DNA of 64,000 nt from NCBI GenBank assembly GCA_026182355.1, contig JAPFBL010000049.1, positions 5,725,001 to 5,789,000 on the forward strand, written 5' to 3'. The stretch comes from Hermatobates lingyangjiaoensis. Taxonomy: Eukaryota; Arthropoda; Insecta; Hemiptera; Hermatobatidae. The notes beneath the pieces are model-generated. The model had not been told where the DNA came from. It worked only from the letters and a program-made list of their open reading frames with translations, and searched no databases. The translations under genes were made by a program, and so were the position numbers. The stretch's first letter is position 1, and each line of letters starts with the position of its first letter. Positions 40,831 to 52,799 of the stretch are shown piece after piece.

Positions 40831-41339
40831 AAAATCTAAATCATAGATCCAGTTGACTCTGGAACCTTGGTCATGCAGGTTCTGCTTTTCAGTGTCAAGG
40901 GTGACCAGGTGCTGGTGTCTGCAGGTTCTTCTGCTTTCTTCTCTTTGTTATTCTTCTTCCATCCTTCCTTCATTCGAATCTTCTCATCCAAACTAGCTAT
41001 ATAGTACACACAAATTATTGCTAGTGATAGGTCGTTGTGTGAGAAGCAATTAATCTTCTGCCTGCATAGCACTAAGGAGGAGCTTGACCTCCGGCCCCTA
41101 CCTGTGGGTATGGGTAAGGAGCCTGCATTGGTATATTCTCTTCAAAACTGGAACCGACCCTTGAGGTTAGGCTCTGCCCGGGTTATAGCGCACTTACGCT
41201 TTGGAGGGGATGACCCAACTCCCTTGGAGTAGTAAAGCATTCCTTAAATCAAGATCAGTAGTTGACGGTCACTTATTATGACTAGCTTGTAATATGTATG
41301 ACATTTTTTGTAGAAGTGTTGAATTTCACCTACTACTAT

Positions 41340-42240
41340 ACTCAATCAAGCTAGTTGGGGTAACCCTTCTTTACCAGTAATCATTTCTTCGATTACTACA
41401 ATTGGCCTCCTCACTCTTTTGCAGTACTCCTTTTCCACAAACATTAAATCGCCCACTAAAGTTGTTCAGGTGAATGTCTTCCTTTTTGAAGAAGCACTGC
41501 CGTATGCTCATCTCGAAATCTTCTCCGGATGCTTTCTATTAAAGTTTGTAAATAGTGCAACTTCTTTCGAAAACCTTGCTTTGTTTCGGTCTAAATCAAA
41601 CACTTCATAGTCAAGCAGCCCCTATTAAAAACATGATGAAATCAGAAGCTACAATTTGGTAAACTATCTTAAATGTAGATTCGGGAACAGCTATTGATCA
41701 AAGCTTCACAATCACATGTCAAACTATCAAACATTTTTGCCCTTTGCTTGAAGTAGTGGGTCAGCCAAATCTATACCAGTCGTTTGAAAAACTCCATCAC
41801 AACTTAGCTTATTTGGTGGCAAAGTGGAAAGAGGAACATCAACTGATTCTTTGTTCAATCACTAACAAATAACGCGTTTTATAATAATAGTTTTTAGTGT
41901 TTTACGTACCTTCACAATCAAGAACCTTTCTCTAAATAATTTCAAAAGTTTATTTAGAACAGCATTATTTCTGATCAAGTTTTCTACACTTATCAATTTT
42001 CGGGAATTATATGTTTAGATGATAACTGTTAAAAAAATAAAAATTTTCATCTCATCTGCAAGGAAAAACCCAGTTTTTACTGCCTGTATTCTCCTTCAGT
42101 AGCAGAACCTTAGGAGGCTTATCCGAGCATTTAAGCAATTATAATTTTCATCATGTACCACCCTCTACAATTGCACTTCTGCCTCCATGAATTCTTGATC
42201 AGATAAATCACCTCTAAACTTGACCGACCCCTCCTTAGAA
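41340..42240 (-). mobile_element. BEL/Pao-like LTR retrotransposon remnant (integrase C-terminal part)
   Basis: The minus strand encodes, near 41455-41345, VGDLMFVEKEYCKRV then RRPIVVIEEMITGKEGLPQL. This resembles the VGDLVLIxx...WPLGRVxEVxxGKDGxxR block at the end of BEL/Pao integrases. Upstream blocks (RKHPEKISR; a DLSDQEFMEAEVQL block near 42220) fit the same type of pol. Many stops are present and no LTRs were found. Confidence 0.4.
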
Positions 42241-42284
42241 TTTTTGATTCAATAAATTTGCCTGAATACTTAATTTAGTCAAAC

Positions 42285-44250
42285 TTTGAGTGAGTGTGTA
42301 TCCAAAGTTGTGGACACGCTACTGTACAGAGTCTTAGATGGATCAAATTGATAGTTTGCAAAATAATAGGCCGCATAATGTAGATGTGTTATACAGTTTT
42401 GGAGCAATTATGCATGATGAGAAAGTAACTATTTTAGCCAAAATTATGCTTTTAGACAGCATTTTTTTTCTCCTAAACTACAAATTCTGAAGTATTGAGA
42501 TTTTGGCATTATCTTTAAGACGACTAAAACAATAAACGAAAAATACCATCAGATTTTAAAACAACAGGAAATTTTTTTTTTCAATAAAATGTAAAAATTT
42601 TGACTTATAATTCAATCTCAAACTTTGTGAGAGCGATACAAGCCATACTGTTGACGGACAAAAATGAAACTATGCCTATAAATAGAACATTATGTGTAGA
42701 ATGAGTTGAGATATTTTTTTTTCAAAATTACGTTCGCTAATGGGGCGTTACAGTACGATTTCTGTTTTCAGAAAATGTTTTTTTGACGCTAAACGGCTCA
42801 TTAAAAAATAATGAAAATTTGACCAAAAATTGAACAAAAATTTTCAATTCATAAAAAAAAATTCATGAAGTTTCAATTACGGGAAAGAGCAATAACGTTA
42901 TAAAAACTGTTTGTTTATCCTAGACTATGAGAACACCTGCTATACTTGTCGAATTTTTTAAATTTTTTACATTGTTTACATTGACTTAGAAATTTTTTGA
43001 GCGAATCTACTGAGATAAAATTGATATTTATAAAGGAACAATTTAAATTGTTTATTGACTTATATGAGATGTATGAGGAATAATATTGTGCAGGAAAATG
43101 GTAACACTCACTCAGTAAAAATTCGTATATATGTTATTTGACAAAAGGGGAAGGAAAATAATCTTATTAAATACTAAGAAGCCATAAAATTCAAAGTATA
43201 ATAATTCCGTAAAAAACCAAAAATGTAAAAGATAATTTAAAATTGATATCTTTCGTTTAGAGATTAATAAATGTAATTATCGTACATCTTTAATTATATA
43301 TCACCTTAAAACAACATTTTCTTCGCTGTTCATGGTGTTTTTCAGAGAAAAAAAGGGTATTTTCCTGTTTTAAATTTGGAAATTTTACTTTAATATTCAA
43401 TGTAGAAGGATGTCAAGTAAACGATGTAAGAAATCCACTGGCTATTTGAACAAAAGCAATGTTCTTTTGTAGGATAACATTTCGTTTCAGGAAATGTTCA
43501 CTTTGGTTTTTCAAAAATGTTATTACTGCTGTAGTTATAATAATGAAATTATTTGCATCAGCTGTGTGATGTACAAAAATAAACTTATATATTGATATGT
43601 CCTTCAATCACTATTTGTACTACCTCAGGAATGAAAGACAAATAATCATATCCCATTTAGATTTTTACGCTATGCTTAAATGAGACGTTATGGGTTATAC
43701 GCTCATGAAATTGATATTAAGTTACTTATAGTAAAGTTGAGTGTAGGCCACTCCAGATTTTTTTTTATGCTAAACGGCTCATTAAAAAACATTAAAATTT
43801 TGCAAATAAATTGAACAAAAAATTAACAATTTATAAAAATATTCATGAAAAATGCCGTAAAAATTACGGCAAACAGCTATAAAGCTCTAAAAACAGAATG
43901 TTTATCCAAGACCAATGGTTTACTTCTACACTAGTCGTATTTGTTTATATTTATTTGAAATATAAATATTTTAGAAATTTGTTGAGTAAATTCACTGAAA
44001 TAAAAATGGTGTTTAGAGGTATAATGACAAAATATCAAACAATTTAATGACTTATATGAGATATAGTATAAGAAGAATAATATTTTTACATGTAAAAATC
44101 ACTGCCAATAAACATAAATTTCTGATGGTTTCCATGCCATGATGGACTTGTCTAACAAAATGCGCTAATCAATCTATATGTTGCACCCTTAAACAAAACT
44201 TAATATCACATGTAAATTTTTTTGTGTTTCTGAATTATAGAATCTGGGGT
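42285..44250. repeat. LINE-derived AT-rich repeat, copy 3
   Basis: It begins GAGTGTGTATCCAAAGTTGTGG (also near 52820) and carries the CGCTAAACGGCTCATTAAAA block twice (42790 and 43770). It also has the TTATTACTGCTGTAGTTATA block near 43520, suggesting two overlapping or tandem units. Confidence 0.6.
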
Positions 44251-44299
44251 AATACTGAATTGTGAGGAATGGACTCTTTCCTCAAGGAATACCTATTAT

Positions 44300-44507
44300 A
44301 TTTATATTAGAAATAGTTAAAACCGTCATACCTCGTAAGATGATCTTGGAGTCGTTGGAGCGCTTTCGGACGTTGTCCATCTTCGATCGCAACAAACCTA
44401 CCGGAGTAGGTTTGTTGCGATCGAAGATGGACAACGTCCGAAAGAGCTCCAACGACTCCAAGATCATCTTACGAGGTATGACGGTTTTAACTATTTCTAA
44501 TGTAAAT
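44300..44507. repeat. 208-nt near-perfect hairpin, 102-bp arms, 4-nt loop
   Basis: Arms 44300-44401 and 44406-44507 pair with only one internal mismatch (44362/44445) and one G-T wobble (44305/44502). The loop is CGGA (44402-44405). The central 160 bp are GC-richer than the flanks and start AACCGTCATACCTCGTAAGA. Because of the symmetry the open frames on both strands encode the same peptide; this is not evidence of a gene. Confidence 0.95.
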
Positions 44508-46920
44508 CATACTAACCTCAGTGGTATTAACACTATGCACCTAATATATTGTTGATAAATATCCAGTTTTTTCAATATTCTAGTCTAATAATTCATATTT
44601 ATTATTTTTAAAAATTTAGAGCTTTCAGCAATAACATTTTTAAATTGTACTCATAAGCAGGTTTTCAATGTATATATTTATATGTATACATAGTTTTTAA
44701 AACGTTATTTTATTTTAATTAATTTATAAACATATTACAATAACGAAAATGCCATTTCATTTTATGTAAATTCTCATTATTGCTGCTTTCTTATTATATT
44801 CATCATGCAGAACCTAAATAAAAATACATTCTGTATTTTGCTTTTATTTAATTTATTCCTTTGCTTAATTAATGAAATTCTTCCTTACTGAAATAATCAA
44901 TTGAAATAAGTTTTAGGGAATAAGATACAATGATTTTGGTCTGATTATATTGGATAAACAGATAGGACTTTAAGACAGTGATATGAAGTACACGTTCATT
45001 ATTTAATATTTGGAGCAATTATGCATGATGATACTAAAAACTGATTTAATTTTCTCTATTACTGTGAATTTTGTAAAATTAGCCAGCGATACCACTTCAA
45101 CAAAATTTCTGAATGCATACACTATGCAATTAACTAATTTAATTGAAAAATATCACAACTGACATCCATCTTGCATAGTAATGGAATTGCGTCAAATGTA
45201 GCCACTATCTTGACCTGATTATATTAATGTTCCACCATGATATACAAGCCGTTACAATTTTCTTCACATTTATATTACCTTCTACTAAAAAAATGTTATT
45301 TTTGTCAGAAAAACTGAAAAAAATCTCCTCAACTATTGTTCTACATAATGCTCTAGTATTAGGTATAACTATACGTGGATCCGTCAAACAGTATGACTTG
45401 TATCACCTTCACAAGCTTTCAGATTGAATGATGAGGCAAAATTTTTACATTTTGTTAAAAAATATATTTCCTATTGTTTTAAAAATTTGAAGATTTTTCA
45501 GTTATTGCTTTTGTTCATTGCATGGTAATGCCTAAACTAAATATAGTTTAGGAGAGAAAAATTGTTGTCTAAAAACATTTTTGGCAAAAAAAGTGACGTT
45601 TCCGTCAAGCATAATTACTTCCGATCTATACAGTACATCTACACTATGAGACCCTTTTTTGCGTAAAATACTGATTTGATCTATTAAAGATTGTAGACTG
45701 CAGCGTTCACACAAACGTGTATTAGATACACACACAGATATCATCGAAAAAAGTAATAAAACGACTTTGGGGACCTCAAAACATGTAATTTCGTCTTGAA
45801 TGTTTTCAAGATCACTATACTTTACTTATAGTAAAGTAAAAAGAGGACAATATATGAATCTTAAAGTAATCCTAACTTGTAGATGTTACTTTTTCTCTTC
45901 TATTTATTCATTTTCCTTTTAATAAGTCAGAAGGAACCACTGTCATTTATTGTTGTAGCAGCTTTTATAAAGTAAGTTAAATCTTTTCCGTTTACTGAGG
46001 TATTTAAAGCTACAACAATTAACTTAGCTTTAAAGTTTCTATTGCATTATATTTGACATCAACCTTCATGCCAATTAAAGTAAAGTAATTGTCTTATGTG
46101 GTTGTTTATCCAAAGTAATACTAAGTTTCCATCTTCTAATAGTAAATCTTAAACTATCTACGCAACTATCTTTTCTAAGTCATTAATCTTCAGGTAAATG
46201 ACCTCTTTGCTTTTGATGCATTTAATTTCCTTTTTTTGCTAAATTAAAGCAAACATGTCTAATACCTATTCTAGCTCATAAAACTCACAGAACCTTTTAT
46301 TAAATCAAAAGAATATTGAGTAATCAATATGTATTAATGCGCTTGATTTCCCAAACAGTAATGAAAGATGTAAAAGCTAGTGAATTTTTGTCTCCAGAAG
46401 ATTAAAATAATTAAAGAAAAATGTACCGTAACATCTTATATCTTATCGACTCGACGGGTTTTGGAATTACACACATCTTCCCACAGTGTTTCAATAAACT
46501 GAGGGAATTGAAAATACATACCATAGTTTGTTATAAGTAGACAAGAGATGTACGATGTAAAATGGTACATTCTTAATTCTTACCAACAATCTGTGTGATG
46601 CCACTAATAATAAATAAACACTAATAATAAATGTCATAATCAAAATGTACAATTTATTTGAACGAATTCGTTGTTCAAAAATAATGGTTACTTTTATTGC
46701 AGTCATTATTAAAGTTTTCCAAAAACACTTACTCAAAACTCAACGCTTATAAAATAATTTAAATTTTTTTTTTAAATGTTAAAAATATTTTTTTTTATGT
46801 TTACACACTTGCAGACACTTGATATAAAAATTAAAATCAGGTATAGTATTGAAAAACTATCATTAAATAGAAAGTGATCCATTCTATTTTCCAAAAGCTT
46901 AGCTGAAGTCGCAAATTATT
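44508..46920. other. Intron DNA with repeat fragments, no gene seen
   Basis: It includes short pieces of the AT-rich repeat family (CACTATTCTAGTC-like near 44570) and, at 45745-45840, an inverted copy of the conserved TACTTTACTATAAGTAAAGTA-linked repeat also present at 48800-48905 and 53090-53200. Confidence 0.45.
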
Positions 46921-47457
46921 ATGGACAGTGAAGTTAAAATACTGAAGAACAACAAGAAGGTTTCCTTCTGTACTGAAGTACAGAAATTTCCTCCAGGAAA
47001 GAGTGAGTCAAATAATCAATACATTGACGAAAAAATTTGGAAAATATATGATTTGACAACACCAAATCAGATTCCAGAACATCAAGCTGGTGTCGAAATT
47101 GTCAGTGGTTTGGTGAAGAAAACGGGACCTATACTTTCAATGCCGAAATCAATAAAAGAACCTGATATTTTAAAGAAGGAAGATATTAAAGAAAAAAAGT
47201 CGACAATAAAGGTATTGGCAACACAAAAAAAACGAAATTCATTTAAAATAAAAGAAAAGAAATCATTGAGACTATCAAATATAATAAAATCGACGAACAA
47301 TACAAAACCTCTGAAGATGAGAAAAACTGAGAATGAAAACATCAATGTAAAGCCTTCTCCTGAAAGAAGAAGTGATCGTGCCAGGAAAGCACCAATCAGG
47401 TATCCCGATGATGACTTGAAGAAGATTCGACAGTCATTGTTGCCAGTCTTACATTAA
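46921..47457 (+). CDS. Intronless 178-codon ORF, basic disordered protein with KVSF motif
   Basis: A continuous 178-codon frame beginning MDSEVKILKNNKKVSFCTEV, followed after 55 bp by an AATAAA signal (about 47512). The product is lysine-rich and probably disordered (KKEDIKEKKSTIKV, KKRNSFKIKEKKS). KKVSF at residues 12-16 fits the RVxF docking motif for protein phosphatase 1. The tail ERRSDRARKAPIRYPDDDL is reminiscent of short basic-plus-YP tails in chromosome-cohesion proteins, but I cannot assign a family. It is on the same strand as the host gene and sits in its intron 4. It could be a nested gene or a retrocopy; no poly(A) tract or target duplication was seen. Confidence 0.55.
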   Translation: MDSEVKILKNNKKVSFCTEVQKFPPGKSESNNQYIDEKIWKIYDLTTPNQIPEHQAGVEIVSGLVKKTGPILSMPKSIKEPDILKKEDIKEKKSTIKVLATQKKRNSFKIKEKKSLRLSNIIKSTNNTKPLKMRKTENENINVKPSPERRSDRARKAPIRYPDDDLKKIRQSLLPVLH

Positions 47458-47859
47458 AATGATCCCCTTTAATTGAATGAATTAATTATATTATGTTTTT
47501 CCATTAATTAATAATAAAATGTTTTGTAACATAACATAAGTGTTTTATGACAACAATTTTTTATTGATAGGTAATTAAACAATGAAGTATAAACGAAATG
47601 ATATTGTTTGTATGCAAGTCAATAAACAACTATTTTAAAAAATAAAACTCTTTAAAAACGAAATAAACATTTGACTTTATTTGATAATTTTAGATTAAAT
47701 ATTATCATCATAAATATTATCAATTAGAAATTACAGTGAAACATTAAATGTAAGAATTCCACTTAGTAGAGTTAGTGAACATACTCCTAAGATATTCATC
47801 TTAACAGTGTTAAATTACACAAAAGAATGGAAACATACTTAAGAGACTTTTGCCTAGTA

Positions 47860-48106
47860 ACTAGGCCCTAGTTCTATAAGTAAGAGGAGCCTATTCTGAA
47901 GATCTCAGACGGCAGCTATCTCAAAGGACTGAGGAGCAGGGGACCGATGACTATCTCTTTAAATGCACCTTATCTTATCGTAAAACCTAGTAAATTAAGT
48001 TAGGTTTGGTTGTCCTGCAAGGTTGTTCTAGGAAACGTGAAAAAACTGAGGGCCACAGTGGGTATTGAACACAGCGAGCACTTTGCCACTGGGCTCACTA
48101 TAAGGA
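47860..48106 (-). mobile_element. tRNA-derived SINE
   Basis: The minus strand starts GTGAGCCCAGTGGCAAAGTG, with an A-box-like TGGCAAAGTG, then GTGTTCAATACCCAC as a B-box-like GTTCRANNCC, at tRNA-like spacing. An unrelated tail follows down to about 47860. Pol III internal promoter architecture is the main evidence. Confidence 0.5.
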
Positions 48107-48799
48107 TATTTACAAGTAAATTTCAATGTTAGTTCAAAAATTGCTCACGTTCAATATTAATAACTATTAAATCAACCTCATTATTATTTTCACTGCAATT
48201 GAAACCCCCTCTCAAATGGAAATTAAGTACTATGATAAACCTTCAAAAAGGAGGTTATTGTGGATAATACAGTATTGTGGTTATTAGGTAGTCAGTAGGA
48301 CACCAGTCTTGTAGGCAAGGTTTTCGTGTACTTTCGTCTCCAATGGAGATTTTTACTGATGCTGATAAAACAGAGATTCCTCTTTTGAAAAGATAATTCT
48401 GTTAATGAAAAATTTATTATTTTTATATCGATGATATGCTTCCATTGGAAAATGTTCTGATGCAACAATATGTTCCAAGAACAATATGCTTATTCTTGAA
48501 AAACAAAATAATTATCTGCATATTTGTTGTACAAGAATTAGTAGATTTTTTGATAATTTCTTATTTCTTAGTTATGCAATTACCCATATTTATTTATCAT
48601 CTATTTCATTCTTTAGTATAAAGTAGCTTACTACAATTTATCCTTGTTGCCTTTTAAAACTATAATGATGTAGTTGTCAGGCTAAGTATGTTTGTAGGAT
48701 AAATAACCAGAATTACCAGGTGTTTTTGCAAGGGCAGGGGTTAAATTGACTCTACTTGTGTTCAAAATACATTCGATGTGAAGAATTTTTCTAGCAGAG

Positions 48800-48912
48800 T
48801 AAAGAATTTTTACTTTACTATAAGTAAAGTATTGTGATAGTGAAAAAATTCGATCTCGAGATTTTGATGGAATTACTTGTAAAGGGGCCCAGAAGTCGTT
48901 TTACGAACTTTT
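48800..48912. repeat. Dispersed repeat with TACTTTACTATAAGTAAAGTA palindrome
   Basis: The palindrome is followed by TTCGATCTCGAGATTTTGAT and GAAGTCGTTTTACGAAC. The same 100-bp unit is at 53090-53205 and, inverted, at 45745-45840. Conservation is higher than in the surrounding AT-rich repeats. Confidence 0.6.
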
Positions 48913-48916
48913 GTCG

Positions 48917-48953
48917 ATGATGATGATGATGATGATGATGTGTGTGTGTGGGT

Positions 48954-48996
<43 letters not shown>

Positions 48997-49008
48997 TGTG
49001 TGTTGGGT
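48917..49008. repeat. (GAT)n then (TG)n microsatellite
   Basis: About eight GAT units pass directly into TG repeats. The TG tract is split by a PLE tail (49009-49096) and resumes to about 49133. Confidence 0.9.
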
Positions 49009-49096
49009 TGGGTTTTTGACTCTGACGAAGACCGCTTGTTACGGTTGAAAGATCTTAGTCTTGTTTTCCCATTTCTTATTGTGGTTTGATCATTGA
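49009..49096 (+). repeat. Solo PLE tail inside a (TG)n microsatellite
   Basis: The GACGAAGACCGCTTGTTACG...TTCTTATTGTGGTTTGATCA tail is flanked by TG repeats on both sides. No ORF is attached. Confidence 0.75.
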
Positions 49097-49389
49097 GTGT
49101 GTGTGGGTGTGTGTGTGTGTGTGTGTGTGTATGTGCTTTCCTCAACATGTTCCACTTTATTGTATTGCATGCAAGTCATACATTCTTGTCAATACATACT
49201 TTACAACGTATGACTTAAAACTATAATTGGAATATATACAAGGTTTACAAAAATATAAGTATTATCAATTAGACTATTTACAGTTGTTATGTAACAATAT
49301 AGCATGATATTTTTAGTATTTCAGTTCACAAATATTACTTGTACTATATACAAATCCTATAAATTCACATTTACATAAATAAAATTAAT

Positions 49390-52300
49390 TGTACAATATA
49401 CTAATGGCATCTAATGAAATTATAAAGATTATTTAAAAATATTAGCGTATTACATACGTTGTTCAGATCAATGTCATTTAGAAATTTTATGAATGTCTTT
49501 CTGAAATCTTTTTTCATAAGATCTTCTTTTGAAGGTGGCCATGTTTTCCCCATTGTTGCTATTTGTCTTCTTAGTTGATGTCGGTTACTCTCTAAAATTT
49601 TACAATAGTTAACATTTTGAATTTCTTCGTCACAAGGAACCCTGGCGGAGTTGATCATTTTAATTATATAGAGGAAAGCTCGAATCTTTCCGTGGCCGGT
49701 CATCATTTGACTTTCTTTGTGTCAGTTTCAGATCTGTAATCTGAATACTATACTAATTTTACTGTCTGTAATGATATTTGTACTCCAGTTGTTGGTAAGA
49801 AGTTTGTTCGTAGTCAACCATGTTAATTCCTCTCAAATGGCTAAAAGTTCTGCTTGGTTGTTGGGGTATTCTGGACCTAACTTGAACACTTTCTCTTCAA
49901 TAATATTATCACCACTGTAAACAACGAATCCTCCTCCTACTCCTGAGTCTGTCTTGCTTCCATTAGTGAAGATTTTATACGCCGCTGTGTTATCATGAAT
50001 GTCAGAACGGACTATTTGTGGGTGTTGTCCAGGATGAGACCAGAGTTTGAAATTTAAATTAGAACAAAATGTTTGAGTTATATTGTTTGATGACTTTAAA
50101 CGATATTAGAAATATAATTCTTCGCTTCGATCAAAATTGGTTTCATTTCAGCTAGAATGCATAGAGCGTCCAGAGAAATTTTACGAAACCCACAAACTAT
50201 TCGTGTAGCCATTTTTCTTTGTACTCGTTTCGTAAATATTTTACTATTACATTCTACTTTAAATACACTATGCCATAGTGGTATAGCATATAAAAGCATT
50301 GGCAGCATAGCTCCTTTATATATAATTTGTAATGCTTCAGAGTTCAGACCCCAGTGTACCTTTGCTGCTCTGGAGAGGATATGCATGAATTGCAGAGTTT
50401 TATTACAGATTGTACCTATATGTGTATTCTACTTCCATTTGCTCGCCAGAGTTACTTCTAAGAATTTCATACTCTGCACACTTTTCACTTTTGAATGTCC
50501 TAGATATACTACTAACTCTGGTTTAACAAGTTTTCTGGTTACATGCATATAACAAGATTTACTTATAGAGAATGTTATTCTGTTTTCTTCAGGCCATTTA
50601 TTTACTTTTCTTAAGTATTTGTTAGCTACAATCGCTGCCTTCTCTGGACTTCGTGCAGCAACCATTTATAAATAGTCATCTGCAAAGGCAATTGCTTTAG
50701 TATTTGTGGAGTCAACTAATGTTAATAATGAATTAAACATTTTGTTCCATTATCCAAGTCCACTGGACTCTACGACGACATACGTAGTCTTCGTCATAGT
50801 CTGCTCTGGATATAAGCTATCCTTTCAGAGAAGTAGCTTTTTGCCAGATTGTATAAATTCTTATGGCAGTCTTCATTGTACAATTTCTGGATTATGGCAG
50901 GCCACCAGGCAGAGTCAAATGCTACCGCAACGTCCAAAGATACTAACAGGACTTTCATATCATTCGAGAAGCTGTTCTTAACAAATGAATTAGCCTGCAT
51001 TAAGGCATCTACAGTGCTACGTTGAGGCCTGAGACCAAATTGTTGATTAGATGTACATCCTTTCCTTTCTGGATGCCACAAAATTCTGTAATTGTGCAGA
51101 CGCTCAAGAAATTTACCCAGGGTTGGCAGAAGGCTTATTGGGCGATACTTATCTATGGATTCTGAGAACTGTTTCGAAGGTTTGACAATTAGTATAATTT
51201 GGGATACTTTCCACTGTTTTGGAAACTAACGTTTAAGACATTCGTTAAATAAAGTTGTAACAAGAGTGAGCAAAAATTAAAAGAACTTTTTGATAATTAG
51301 GTTAGTAATACCATCTTCACATGGGCATTTGTTAGGAGCAGATCTTTCTATTAAAAAATACTATCTCGTCCTTGCTGAAAGGTAGGTCACCTTCAATGTT
51401 TGGACATACAGGATAGTCATCTATAAGACAGCATTCAGTATTGTCATGAGATTGTTCCTTCGAGACGAATTTGTCTATCAGGAGATTGAGAGTTTCTTCT
51501 ATGTTTTTGGTATACGTCTTCTTTTCTAAAAGTTGAAAAAGTAGTAGTTGGTTTAATTCTTTTCTGTGGCATTTTTATATGGAAAACTCCAAGGATTTTT
51601 TTGTTAACATTGCTTCAGCATATTTCCCAGAATTCCAGTTTTGCTGAAGCTATTTTGCTTTTATATAAATTCTTCTTATTGTAATATTGCCTTTTACGTT
51701 CTTCTCTCAGGTTAGGATGGTGTTTCGATATATCGTATTTATGTCTCAGCTTATTGACCCTTTGAGGCTGGAAATTTTTCTAGAGCTCTGCCTCTTTCAT
51801 TTGTCAAGCTGTCATATCATGACGTAGACCTGCAATTACTATCTATGCAGAGTAATATATTACTACCCGTGAAGTCTATTGTAGTCTCTAGCCTTTGGAT
51901 TTGAGTGTTAATATCAACATTTTCATCAAGATATATACTACAAATCCAGTAAGTAGTGTCACCTAGTAAAATACTTGCGAATATAAAATCCTCATTCGAT
52001 AGTTGTGTGTGAAGCAGAATATCAATATTTCTATTAGTCACAATAATTGCTGCCCTCTTTTTACATTCCCCAGCTTGCAGTACTTTGTATCTCAAAGGAA
52101 ATCCAGCCACATATGTTTGATATTATAAGATTCTTGTAACAGTAGAATGTCCATATTCTTTTCCGAGACGTATTTATTCGTATTGGCTGTTACTGAACGA
52201 GATTTTTGTGCATTAATTTGTAAGCAATTAAGCGCCATAATTTTTTGGTTGATGTTTTTACAGGCCATATTCAATTTTCTCCATTCTATGTCGTACAGTA

Positions 52301-52790
52301 AGTCTGTATGTAGGACAAGATCTATCCATTGTCGTGTGGTTCAAATCAACTCTTATCTCAGACCTATTGTAACTGTTGAATGCCATGCAATTAATGCAGC
52401 GATGATTATCCTTTTCATTCCTTTCAACTGTACAACATTTTAAAAGATGACATCCAGTGCATATAGGTCAGATAGTAGAATCATAAGTACCATGATTGTA
52501 CTTGCTACAGTTGATCAGCGAGGATCAAACACGTAGTCGGTACATCTACACATTGACCAGCAGATTTTTAATTTTTGTTTGATAAGACTCTGCCTTAGAG
52601 TCGGGTGAACCTCAATAATTAAATGGCAAGATTTTTTAACCTTATTTTCTCTAATGTGTTTAGAAGATATAATATTTTCAACATCAGTAATATTCTAAAA
52701 CGCCTCTGAGTTCTGTTTTACGATTATTTCTGCAGCATTTTCTAAAGTTACTTCCTGTGGAATATTGTAAACAATCAGTCTAGGTTTGTG
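49390..52790 (-). mobile_element. Non-LTR retrotransposon (I/R1 group) with gag, EN, RT and RNase H, broken
   Basis: On the minus strand, in order: ORF1 end with PRLIVYNIPQEVTLENAAE (about 52785-52730) and a CCHC-like HRCINC...H...SC block (about 52400-52310); endonuclease start MALNCLQINAQKSRS with DILLLQES (about 52236-52130); further endonuclease (51817-52110, ILLGDTTYWICSIYLDE); RT with KYRPISLLPTLGKFLERL (about 51150-51100), QFGLRPQRSTVDALM and VSLDVAVAFDSAWWP (51040-50900), and a FADD block (about 50680); thumb (50096-50665); RNase H with NGSKTDSGVGGGFVVYSG and NNQAELLAI (about 49970-49835); and a C-terminal tail to 49401. Stops and frameshifts break every domain boundary. RNase H places it with I/LOA/R1-like clades. 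Confidence 0.78.
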
Positions 52791-52799
52791 GGTGGGTGA

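Noticed and set aside
44262..44555. 97-codon + strand frame and 61-codon minus frame
   Set aside because: Both arise from the perfect hairpin 44300-44507, which encodes the same residues on both strands. No independent coding evidence.
48873..49148. 91-codon minus-strand frame rich in THTHTH
   Set aside because: It is translated (TG)n/(GAT)n microsatellite plus a PLE tail.
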